DNA of 64,000 bases from Boesenbergia rotunda (taxonomy: Eukaryota; Streptophyta; Magnoliopsida; Zingiberales; Zingiberaceae): the NCBI GenBank assembly GCA_024364735.1, contig JAGFNQ010009461.1:186001-250000 (forward strand), written 5' to 3'. Of this stretch, positions 56,243 to 64,000 are shown in pieces. Below the pieces are notes generated by a model. That model saw only the letters and a program-made list of their open reading frames with translations, was not told where the DNA came from and did not search any database. Position numbers and translations under genes: made by a program. Numbering within the stretch: position 1 is the first letter of the stretch; each line of letters begins with the position of its first letter.

Positions 56243-57004
56243 TCAGATGGAGTAGCTCCAGAGTGGCACGTCAGCGCCGGAGTCCTCGTCGTCCCAACTG
56301 AAGCCGCCGCCGTCTGCCGGTGTCTGTACCAGAAATTCTTGGGACGTCGAATGCATGCCGTCGAAGTCATAGTAGCCCATATCCATGTGGTCGTAACTCA
56401 GCAACTCCGGTGCCTTTCCCCCGCCGGTTTCACCGTGGAGGCCGGTGGCATGGTCCGCCATCGCCGGCGTACCCTCCCCCACCGTCGACGCCGACGGGTA
56501 AGTAGCCGGCGCGACGCCTGTCGCCCCGGAGGATGCGCCGGAGTCGTCCTTCGAGCCCGGCGAAACCTGCGGCGGCCGGAAAGCCTCCGCGGCCTCCGCC
56601 GCGGCCCGCGCGATGTCCCTGGAGCTGGAGAAGGACGCCGGCACGCGGAGCCGCCACGCCGAGTCGGCGAAGTTGAGGCACGCTTCGCGGCCGCGGAGCA
56701 TCATCGCGGCCACGTCGTGCGCGCGCGCGGCCATCTCGGCGGTCGGGAACGTGCCCAGCCAGATCCTCGACTTCTTGTTGGGCTCTCGCACCTCGCACAC
56801 CCACCTCCCGGCGGCGCCGCGCCGCCGCACTCCCCTGTACACCGGGTGCCGCGTTTCGCGGAACTTGGTCCTCCCCGCCGGCCGCTTCGGCGGCGCCTCC
56901 GAAACCGTAGCGTAGTACCAATTCGCTTCCCCTCGGGAATTCGGTTCGGCGGCGGCGGCGGCGGCGGCGGCGGCTGCGACGTCATCACCGAGTGACATCT
57001 CCAT
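56243..57004 (-). CDS. DREB1/CBF-type AP2/ERF transcription factor
   Basis: A single intronless frame of 253 residues, starting at the first ATG (57004). It would bind DRE/CRT elements (core CCGAC) and activate cold or drought response genes in the nucleus. Domains: an alanine run (10-19), then the CBF signature PKRPAGRTKFRETRHP (39-54), an AP2 domain at about 55-112 (YRGVRRRG, WVCEVREP, IWLGTFPTAEMAARAHD), and DSAWR at 114-118, the second CBF signature. The DREB-type Val and Glu of the AP2 sheet are present at 69 and 74. The AP2 loop GAAGR is one residue longer than in DREB1A. The C-terminus is acidic and ends in LWSY (248-251), the usual activation motif. The signatures point to the DREB1/CBF clade; which member is not clear. 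A Met at 3 is an alternative start. Confidence 0.93.
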   Translation of the reverse strand: MEMSLGDDVAAAAAAAAAAEPNSRGEANWYYATVSEAPPKRPAGRTKFRETRHPVYRGVRRRGAAGRWVCEVREPNKKSRIWLGTFPTAEMAARAHDVAAMMLRGREACLNFADSAWRLRVPASFSSSRDIARAAAEAAEAFRPPQVSPGSKDDSGASSGATGVAPATYPSASTVGEGTPAMADHATGLHGETGGGKAPELLSYDHMDMGYYDFDGMHSTSQEFLVQTPADGGGFSWDDEDSGADVPLWSYSI

Positions 57005-57079
57005 ACTCCCTAAACGTAAGCAATCGGCAACTTCACCAATGGAATCAATGTCTTTTGGGGGGGAAAGATTCTACGAGAG

Positions 57080-57087
57080 ATATATAG
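57080..57087 (-). promoter_or_regulatory. Probable TATA box of the DREB1 gene
   Basis: On the minus strand the sequence reads CTATATATC about 76 bases before the start codon, giving a 5' leader of about 45 bases. A GACGTC palindrome with an ACGT core lies at about 57097-57102, and AGCCGACA (DRE core) at about 57261; whether either is used is unknown. Confidence 0.5.
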
Positions 57088-57289
57088 GGTCGTGCGACGA
57101 CGTCGCCGTCGCAACGCGGGCACACGGAGAACAGCTGGAGAAAGCAGGGCAAATCTCAGCTAGCCCAATCATTAAATTATCAGCAGGATCAATTACAGCG
57201 GACGACCGGCGGCGAGCGGCCAGACGAACCTGGACCCTCGAGCGGCGTGTGGCCAGCTAAGCCGACACAGGTGGCCGTACCTTTACTTG

Positions 57290-58530
57290 ATCATAAACAA
57301 GTAGAAGATTTTTGGGCGGTGACATTCCGGTCAATGGATAGTCGCAGTTGACTTGCCGTTGGTGTTTCACTCGAACGCGTCGGTTCTTCCCGGCAATGAG
57401 ATTGGGGGGAATCTGAAATTCAGACGGTAAATAAGTCTAAGTCGAGTCAATATTCAATTTATTCGACGAGATATTCGATTTGAGTGAGTGTAAAATAAAT
57501 TAAATTATTAAAATTGTTATTTAATTTTGATTTGATTTTTTTATGAATTTGAGTTTGATTAAAAAAATAATGAATCAGATTACATCGAATTTGGGTTGAC
57601 CAATTTGATCCTAAAAAAAATTTCTATTGGACATTAGGATAAAACTGGTATTCACAAGGACGATCTAAAAGCTCAACCAACGATCAGATCATAGCCACGG
57701 GCAGCTTGAGTTGGATTAAAATTTGACTTCAATTTCGTGCATTTAGTTATAATGAATTTTAGTTTATTTTTTTATTGGCTATTGAATTTAAAATTTAAAA
57801 TTTATATGTTTATCTTAAAATTTTATTTATTTAATATTTTGATAAAAATTTTATTAATGAATATGAGTTGTAAATATATATTTATGAATATTATTCAAAA
57901 TTGAACTTAATAAGTTATTAAAATTTATTTATTTAATTGATATTGGATATTAACGGTTGAATAAATATAAATAATTTTTTATCATATATAATATTAATTT
58001 TATTCATGGATACTAGACTCATTTATAGTTCAATTTGAAATGACAAAATTATACCGAGCAAATTGGATTTGTAACGCTGGAGCAAATCGAGTAAAAAAAA
58101 ATTTATTGAGGGCGATGCAATCTGCAAAATTATTCAAAGTCAAAACTGATTTAATTGTCCTCTTGTGTATAAATAGATAAAAAAGCTTTAATCCCAAAAA
58201 TAAGTAGGAGAAGGAATATGCATGAACCAGGGAGTCCCAAAAATGAGTAGGAGAAGGAAAATGCATGAACCAGGGAGGCACAGGTTCCCATACCGGGGGA
58301 GGCACGTGGCGAATGACTAAGATATCCTATTTATTAGATTCGTTGACTAGTGATCTACACTCGTTATATTTAATTTTTTCCCCAGATTCATTAGATTTAG
58401 TTACGAGTGGAAGCAGATGGGTGTCTATTTAATTAAGAGGCGGAATCCGACTCATAAATTTCAATGGAGCATTCTGTTCTAAAAATTCTCTATTTACTTA
58501 TCTTACCAGCACTGTTTATTATCGGTGGCA
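57290..58530. other. Intergenic stretch upstream of DREB1 gene
   Basis: AT-rich, no gene. A 43-base segment containing AGTAGGAGAAGGAA and ATGCATGAACCAGGGAG occurs twice in tandem (58202-58285). Confidence 0.5.
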
Positions 58531-58558
58531 TGTTGAATTATTGCTCGATATTAGTGAC

Positions 58559-59574
58559 TGATCCTGTCGTAAAGTGAGATGACGGTCCCAAAGACGAGAT
58601 AGTCCTTCGGGGATTACGAAATCACTGAGGATGACTGTGAAGCTGGTTCACCCCTGTCTTGCAAGACAGAGACCGTTAAAATTCGTCGGAAAAAATCCTT
58701 GGCCAGACACTTCGACGGTCAAGTCAGTACTCGACGGTGACAATCGAATGAAAAGAAATAGAACAGTAAACAATATACTATTACGCGTACCTAAGAGATG
58801 TGGAGCGAAGAAGTTTATATAGCCGGGGAAGCTAACAGCTCTTGCCCCGTCTGCCACCTGTTGCCATATAGCGAGGACAAAGTGATGCATGCCCAAAGGT
58901 GGCAGGATAAAGTAGTGCATACTGGGTTAAGAAAAGGGGCACTGTCAATTTAATGGCCAACGTCGTTTGACGCCGCTCGGCCTGACACCAGTGTATGTGG
59001 TCGTAGTACGGGGGGACAAGGTATGACAGACAGATCAAACTATCAGCGGGATATCCGTCGTTTGGGCCAGGGGTGGCGTCAATCCTGTGCTGACCCCGTA
59101 CTGCTTCGGGTAGTTTGATGTTAAGGAGTGGTTGTTCTACATATTAGAGGATGTTAGGGCCGACTGAGGACCCTTACAAAGAAAGTGCCGACTGGGGGCG
59201 CTGCCGACTAAGGGCCTGAGATAAAGGTATCGACTAGGGCACTGAGGAACAAAGCCGACTGAGGACCTATGATGAAGGTGCCGACTAGGACACTGAGCAA
59301 CGATACCGACTGAGGGCTTGTGATGAAGGTGCCGACTGAGACACTGAGTAACGAGGTCACCTGAGGGCCTAGGAGATAGGTGCCAACTGAGAGCACTGAG
59401 TGTGATACATTGGCCAAAGCTTCCTCGTGCTCGGGCTTACCCCAGAAACGTGGGCCACCACGCGTCAGCTGGGAGCCAAACCTAGAGGGGTGATAGATTG
59501 AGTTAGACATTATCTGAATGTATAGGACACCATGCGTCCGACTGGGAACCTCCGGAGAGGAGCACGGGATCATG
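58559..59574 (-). mobile_element. LTR related to M, inverted (probable Gypsy LTR)
   Basis: On the minus strand it matches solo LTR M through GCTATATAAACTTCTTCGCT, the ACTGACTTGACCGTCG segment and the TTTTTTCCGACGAATTT segment. Its ends TGATCCTGTCG and GGGATCA fit M's terminal repeats, but the 5-base flanks GTGAC and TGCCC do not match, so the limits are approximate. U3 contains a GCCGACTGAGG-type tandem repeat (59158-59400). Confidence 0.6.
59158..59400. repeat. GCCGACTGAGG tandem repeat
   Basis: About seven degenerate units of 25-60 bases, each with GCCGACT(G/A)(A/G)G and often GATGAAGGTGCCGACT, ending in ACACTGAG. Confidence 0.75.
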
Positions 59575-59579
59575 CCCGC

Positions 59580-59880
59580 GAGAGAGTCTAGATAATGACC
59601 TAGGCTTATCCCTTCGTATTCCCGAGGGAGCTAGGCCATGTCGCCTGTATGAGCCTTCCATCTCACGGGTTCCTAAAACTCATGGATCTATCCTCTATTG
59701 ACTAGGCGCTAGACTATCAGACCAGATTATATATAAGCTGGCCCGAAATCACTTGCGGTATTCGACAGTCAACTATATCACGAGAGAAAAGTAAATCAAA
59801 GAATCGTCATCTATCACAATTTCGTTTGATTTCAGTCTTTATTCGGTAAAATCGTAATTGACGATGATGTCCATTGGATT
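59580..59880. other. Promoter-like stretch, unassigned
   Basis: A GATTATATATAAGCTGG box at about 59724 resembles the TATA region of an LTR, but no ends were found. Probably an LTR fragment. Confidence 0.3.
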
Positions 59881-59889
59881 CATGATTAT

Positions 59890-60120
59890 CACTGATGATG
59901 GACGTGACAGTTAAAAGACAAACAGCAGTATTTGGGGGGCGCCGCCCGTACGGTGTGCCACTACGCGGTTTCTTTCTTCGCGAGGGTGTGGGGGGACGAC
60001 TGACGACGTGGGCGGTGACAGCTGGGAAATATTGTAGAGTTGCGCCGCCCGTCAACTGTTGGCAGCCACCGCCCACCCCCACCGTCTTCCCCTGCCGTAA
60101 ATGCACCTGTCTCTAAATAA
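59890..60120. other. GC-rich block upstream of a possible orphan exon
   Basis: A GC-rich block with GCGCCGCCCGT words, in a region otherwise AT-rich. It ends in a TCTCTAAATAACTCC TATA-like box (60110-60124), 47-60 bases before an ATG at 60171. It could be the promoter of a gene whose body is lost or distant. Confidence 0.3.
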
Positions 60121-60170
60121 CTCCATCGATTTTTCATTAATTTAGTTTTGAAGCCTCATTGTTTCCCTCC

Positions 60171-60189
60171 ATGACTTCGACTTCAGTAC
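60171..60189 (+). pseudogene. Possible orphan first exon
   Basis: ATGACTTCGACTTCAGTAC is followed at once by GTAAGT, a consensus donor, and preceded by a CTCC leader and TATA-like box. Only six codons are visible, and no second exon was found downstream, where repeats begin. It may be a gene fragment or coincidence. Confidence 0.2.
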
Positions 60190-60254
60190 GTAAGTCCTCT
60201 CCCAGTCGGAGCCCTTAATGTTTATTAATTTTGTCGCTACGTGATGGATTAATC

Positions 60255-60445
60255 ATTAATATCTGAGTATTATCATCGTAAAATTTAAGAGTTAAAATTT
60301 GACAAAGTCAATGTATCCGTCTTCTCCATGTATTAATCACAGTATCCGGGCTAGTAACCCCCATAATTTACTTCTTTTGTGTTGGCTCCGAGATAAATTG
60401 ACGTTAGGAGTGAATGAATCGCCTTTGCCACCACCTTAGTTTTCA
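60255..60445 (+). repeat. Dispersed repeat family X, copy 3
   Basis: Contains GAGTATTATCATCG, ATTTAAGAGTTAAAATTTGA, CAGTATCCGGGCTAGTA and ATCGCCTTTGCCACC. The copy sits in a segment bounded by a direct repeat ATTAATTTAGTTTTGAAG (60136 and 60457), although about 100 unrelated bases lie between the left repeat and the copy. Confidence 0.65.
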
Positions 60446-60530
60446 TTAATTTTCCATTAATTTAGTTTTGAAGAGTTTTTTTTGGGACAAAATTAACACG
60501 TAGTAAGAGGGTACCAGTCCTGTCCCAGTG

Positions 60531-60703
60531 TAAAAAAATGATTAACGAGGTTTCTCTAATCTCAGGCGACTGGTCCGGTCTCACGAAAGTTTCCTATCTG
60601 CCATTAGGGTAAATCGGAAAGTGCTCGCAGTGGGCGGTCTAGAAACCCAGCGTCCCAGGGTTCGCGCCCTATTTGAAAGAAAATTTCCTACAAATCTCCC
60701 TGT
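60531..60703 (-). repeat. SINE-like family S, copy 4 (head missing)
   Basis: From the ATGATTAACGAGGTTTC tail to TTTCCTACAAATC; the conserved middle GTAAATCGGAAAGTGCTCG and CTAGAAACCCAGCGTCCC matches the plus copy at 62821-63060. The tRNA-like head is absent, as in a 5'-truncated retroposon. Confidence 0.65.
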
Positions 60704-60842
60704 GTGAGTCCTTTGATACTTAGATGAGATTTCAAAAAGATTATCTTGTGTTGAAAATCTAAAAAAAATGAAATGAATAAAATAAATGCAATATTTAACA
60801 CTAAATTTGCACGATCTCCGACGGATTCACCGTGCCCCCAGG

Positions 60843-60875
<33 letters not shown>
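60843..60875. repeat. TA microsatellite
   Basis: An AT dinucleotide run of about 32 bases, directly after TTCACCGTGCCCCCAGG, a phrase also found at 17221. Confidence 0.95.
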
Positions 60876-60878
<3 letters not shown>

Positions 60879-61025
60879 TGATTTAATAAATACCTGTATT
60901 GCTTAGTAATAATGGAAGATTACTAACATACACTTGGTAAAATTTTTAAAATATAAAAATGAAATCTATGAATTATTTAATATTTTTGCAAATTTTAAAG
61001 TATGTGTTAAATGTCCTAAGAGTGG

Positions 61026-61215
61026 GTGGCATAAAGACGATTCGCTCGTCTTAGTACTCCTGTCAATTCGTATTGGGACCAATGCATAGAAAGTAAATCA
61101 CAAAGACTACTAGTCCGGATGTTATGGTTAACATGCGGGAAGGACGAGCACACTGCTTTATCAAATTTTGACTCTCAAATTTCAAGATGACAAAACTCAT
61201 ATACTAACTATTATT
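61026..61215 (-). repeat. Dispersed repeat family X, copy 4
   Basis: A full copy from GGTGGCATAAAGACGATTCG to CAAAACTCATATACTAAC. It is flanked by direct repeats GTTAAATGTCCTAAGAGTGG / GTTAAATGTCCTAACAGCGG (about 61007 and 61229). Confidence 0.7.
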
Positions 61216-61249
61216 TTATCATTCGGGGACGTTAAATGTCCTAACAGCG

Positions 61250-61950
61250 GACAAGGTTAAGTGGGAGCCCTATTAAAAGACCATTCTTTTAATTGATTTC
61301 TTTTATTTTTCCATTAAAGGGTTTGAAATATTTTCATAATTACGTTTGAATTTTTTTTAGAAAATATTTTTAAAAATTATTTTAATACCAAAAAAAAAGA
61401 TATTTGTTTTAAAATATTATTTGAAAACACTCTTTTACCCATCCTTCAAAATATTGTTGATTTTTTTGTAACTTTAATTTAAAATCTTTAACAAAAAGTT
61501 CTTTTTGAAAATTTATTTTTCTAACCCTCAAAATATTTCTTTTGAAAAATAGATTTTCACATACTTAGCATATTTTTAAACAGTTACAAACATTTTGAAA
61601 ACGTTTATAGTACCTAAGCTCATTTATTTCCATATATTTTGTTTATTAATTTTTGGGAATATATTTTTTGAAAAATCCTTCAAATATGTTGTTTTGGTGT
61701 CTCTCAATATTTTTTTTTTTATGCGAAAGGGAGAGAAATGAGATTAAAAATTAAGTGAAAAAGTTTTAAGTATTCTAAAAATCTTAGGAATGTTAAATTA
61801 AAGGGAGAGTTTAATTTGAGGAAGGGTTTTATAATAGGAATGTTAAATAAAGGAACATTTCTAGTGATAGGGATAAACAATCTGGGATGGACACGTGACA
61901 CGAGAAAATTATATGGCACAAGAAAGTTACGTGCTACGACCAACTGAACT
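61250..61950. other. AT-rich stretch, no gene
   Basis: Rich in TTTTGAAAA words like the interior of element D, and it contains an AAAGGGAGAG tract at 61727 and 61801. It may be a fragment of a Sirevirus-like interior. No end was found. Confidence 0.35.
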
Positions 61951-61954
61951 AGTG

Positions 61955-62130
61955 CTCCGAGGTCAAATCGGGAATCGGGCTCCCGAGACTATCTCGGAAG
62001 AACGAAAGAAAGCCCTCGAGGTCTGACTAGGAATCGGAATCCCGAGATTATTTCGGGAAAACGGAAGAAGGCCCCGAGGTCAGTTCGGAAGATAAGACTC
62101 CGAGACTAACTCGGGAGAGTAGAGCCCAAA
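61955..62130. repeat. GAGGTC / CCCGAGA tandem repeat
   Basis: Three degenerate units of about 60-65 bases with CGAGGTC, GGAATCGG and CCCGAGACTAT-CTCGG. Each unit contains an inverted repeat built on CCGAGA / TCTCGG. Probably part of an LTR. Confidence 0.7.
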
Positions 62131-62800
62131 GATCAACGTAGGGATAAGAAAATCATACTTCAAGTACCCGCTCCTCCTTCTAGAACAGGAAAGTCATTAT
62201 GTAATTATTGTTCGCAACGCATTGTAATTAGCGCTTTAATAGTTATAGTGACTGCTACCAAAAGAGAAAAACTATCAAATAACCGATTATTAAGGAACAT
62301 GGAAAAGGAGGTGGGGACACGTGGGAGAAAAACATCAGATATATAAGATGCCTCGACACCCAGATAAAATGGTGTAAATTTGCTAGAATGATAGTACTTT
62401 GATTCTTCATGGTTATCCCTGAAAAAAGAGTTCTGTCTTAAGCATCGGAGAGGATTCCACCGAAATTTTTCCGTTGCATTCTCTTTACGTTCGTGTTAAT
62501 CTCACATGCGTCGACATCCTTTTTTGTCATCGTTATTATGGGCTGCGCTTTGATGATTCGGTATTCCTTCGTTAACTTTCGGAACATCTATTATAGGGAA
62601 ATTCATCCTTCTAGATCAACAAAAATATCTAAATCAAAGTTTTAGGATTCAATAATTCCCTTGATACGTGTTACTTTTTCCACGCTGAGTTAACGCACAA
62701 GATCCACCAGCATAGGTGCCAGTATCACAACCGCCAATGTTGGAGCATTCCTGCTCTTTAATTTCCTTTTCGAAAAAGTCGTCCCACTCTTTGAAGTTCC
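62131..62800. other. Probable LTR fragment, unassigned
   Basis: Follows the repeat above and includes a CAGATATATAAGATG box at about 62337, which suits an LTR promoter. No termini or target-site duplication were found, so the class is open. Confidence 0.35.
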
Positions 62801-62820
62801 TAGTTAGCTTCTCATGTGCT

Positions 62821-63060
62821 TCCGAGGCTATGATATAACGGTAAAATAATTAATCATTAATTTAAATATTTACGATTCGATCCCTAGCTATGACGTATTT
62901 ACAAGAATTTTTTCTCTAAATAGGATGCGAATTTTGGGACGTTGGGCTTTTAGACCGTCCACCCGAGCGCTTCTCGATTTATCCTGACGGCCGGTGGGAA
63001 ACTTCCGTAAAACCGGACCGATCGCCCGAGGTTGGAAAAATCTCGTTAATTATTTTTTTT
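62821..63060 (+). repeat. SINE-like family S, copy 5 (full length)
   Basis: A tRNA-like head, with box-A-like GGCTATGATATAACGG and box-B-like ACGATTCGATCCC (62872), then the conserved body TTGGGACGTTGGGCTTTTAG and a CTCGTTAATTATTTTTTT tail. Imperfect 18-base direct repeats AGTTAGCTTCTCATGTGC / AGTTAGTTTCCCATGCAC (62802 and 63061) fit a target-site duplication. These are retroposon hallmarks; it would need LINE proteins in trans. Confidence 0.75.
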
Positions 63061-63119
63061 AGTTAGTTTCCCATGCACTCTCGTGACGGCGCTGTGCCAG
63101 TGGTGGTTCTGTGGGAAGA

Positions 63120-63340
63120 AGTCCTCGACGACGAACCATCCAAGATCCCCCGACCTTGCTCGGCTAACACTCCCCCACTGCGTATGAACCTCGTCACGAG
63201 GCCTTATGCTGCCTGGGGCAACGAGGCCATAGGCGGCCGAGGTGCGACCTCGCAGCAAGGTCTCATGCTGTTAGGGTGTGACCTTGCCACGAGGTCGTAG
63301 GCGACCGAGGCACGACCTCGCAGCGAGGCCTCAGCAATGG
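63120..63340. repeat. GC-rich CGAGG / CCTCG repeat
   Basis: Units containing GGC-GACCGAGG-(T/C)(A/G)CGACCTCGCAGC occur at about 63232 and 63300, with related GAGG/CCTC words between. Inverted pairs (CGAGG with CCTCG) make it fold-prone. Function unknown. Confidence 0.6.
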
Positions 63341-63414
63341 TGAAGTCAGCCTGGGTCATCTACTCGGGCTGTTAGCATGAATGCTAATGTCGACGTTGTC
63401 ATCCCGGGTTAATC

Positions 63415-63600
63415 TCTTCTTAATACGTGAGTATTGCCATCAAAAGATCTGGGGGTCCAAATCTGACAAAACTCGTGTGCCCGTCCTCCCCACGCACTAG
63501 TCATAACATCCGGGCCAATAAGCCCTGTGATTTACCTTTTCCGTGTTGATCCTGGATGGATTGGTAGAGATATTGAAGGCGAGCGTCGCCTTTTGCCACC
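63415..63600 (+). repeat. Dispersed repeat family X, copy 5
   Basis: Contains TTAATACGTGAGTATTGCC, CCCCACGCACTAGTCATAAC, CATCCGGGCCAATAAG and GCGTCGCCTTTTGCCACC. It is flanked by 45-base direct repeats sharing GTTGTCATCCC and GTTAATCTCTTCTT (63376-63420 and 63601-63645). Confidence 0.7.
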
Positions 63601-63649
63601 ATGAATGTTAATGCCGATGTTGTCATCCCGAGTTAATCTCTTCTTTCCA

Positions 63650-64000
63650 CTAATGCTGACACCATCAACCTGAACAAGAATCCATTTTAGATGCTATCAC
63701 CCTGAGTTAGCCTTCACTTTTTCTCATATTTTTCCTTTCTTCCCACATAAATAACTTCTCGTTCCCATTTGGCCCCCGAGCTACAGCCTGGGTACCCCTA
63801 CACTTGGCTTCGTCCTTGGGCTGAAGGCGGCCGAGGAGCGACCTTCTCTGCATGCTCGGTGACTCCTTTTGCAAAGAAAGGCGAGAGGGAAGATGGGAGA
63901 GAAGAGACGGGAGAGGGAAGATTGGAGATAGACGGGCAAAAAGGCCATTACAAAACAAGAAAGATGGGAGATAGAAGGGGCAAAAGGCGAAGCACGCCCC
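63650..64000. other. Window end, unassigned
   Basis: GC-rich, CT/GA-asymmetric sequence without a convincing gene; contains GAGAGGGAAGATGGGAGA-type repeats at 63885-63975. Cut by the window end. Confidence 0.35.

Noticed and set aside
56339..56995. Long Arg-rich plus-strand frame (218 codons) opposite the DREB1 gene, plus frames in other registers
   Set aside because: High GC makes antisense frames open; the AP2 protein on the minus strand has clear domain signatures.
62821..62890. A tRNA gene
   Set aside because: Box A and B are present only loosely, there is no full cloverleaf, and the sequence continues into a SINE-like body.

Overview
This window looks like a stretch of a large, transposon-rich nuclear plant genome, probably a monocot. 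The evidence for a monocot is indirect: the two intact genes are GC-rich with alanine/glycine-rich stretches, while the DNA around them is AT-rich. No prokaryotic operons, rRNA or intact tRNA genes were seen. Only two host genes look complete: an alpha-L-fucosidase (GH29, three exons, minus strand, 14241-15857) and an intronless DREB1/CBF-type AP2/ERF transcription factor (minus strand, 56243-57004). Nearly everything else is transposable-element DNA. Many boundaries can be read to the base because target-site duplications (TSDs) survive.

Layout. 1-870: part of an LTR on the minus strand. 1737-8207: a damaged Sirevirus-like Copia element (called J here) with a Tekay/Del-like solo LTR (K, 3996-6805) inside. 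8510-13245: a tandem duplication of an about 1.75-kb segment, whose second copy is split by solo LTR L (11483-12716). 13.3-18.3 kb: the fucosidase gene and its flanks. 18326-51632: a 33-kb nest of mobile elements. 51.6-55.4 kb: a solo LTR, Tourist-like MITEs and a cluster of SINE-like copies. 55.4-58.5 kb: the DREB1 gene. 58.5-64 kb: LTR pieces, SINE-like copies and GC-rich repeats.

The nest is the most striking structure. A CACTA-like element A (18326-51632, TSD ATC) contains solo LTR B (18818-47863, TSD AGTTT). B contains a second CACTA element C (20472-47727). C contains a non-autonomous Sirevirus-like Copia D (24314-44703, TSD CAAAC) and solo LTR H (44749-46727). D contains element E (26531-34744, TSD GCGGG), a hAT-type MITE F (34849-35381, TSD GTCAGACT) and solo LTR G (36632-40926, TSD AACAC). 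Removing the layers rejoins D's gag reading frame, LTR B and element A.

The most unusual items are three. Element E carries a long frame broken by one stop codon, with seven tandem 27-residue repeats and no domain I recognise; its two LTRs share ends but have unrelated middles although the TSD is intact. CACTA C appears to have captured two exons of an ASHR3-like histone methyltransferase. The Sirevirus-like LTRs each carry an array of their own palindrome (AGTCGACT, AATCGATT or GGGCGCCC). All alignments were done by eye; family names are inference from termini, motifs and residual coding sequence.
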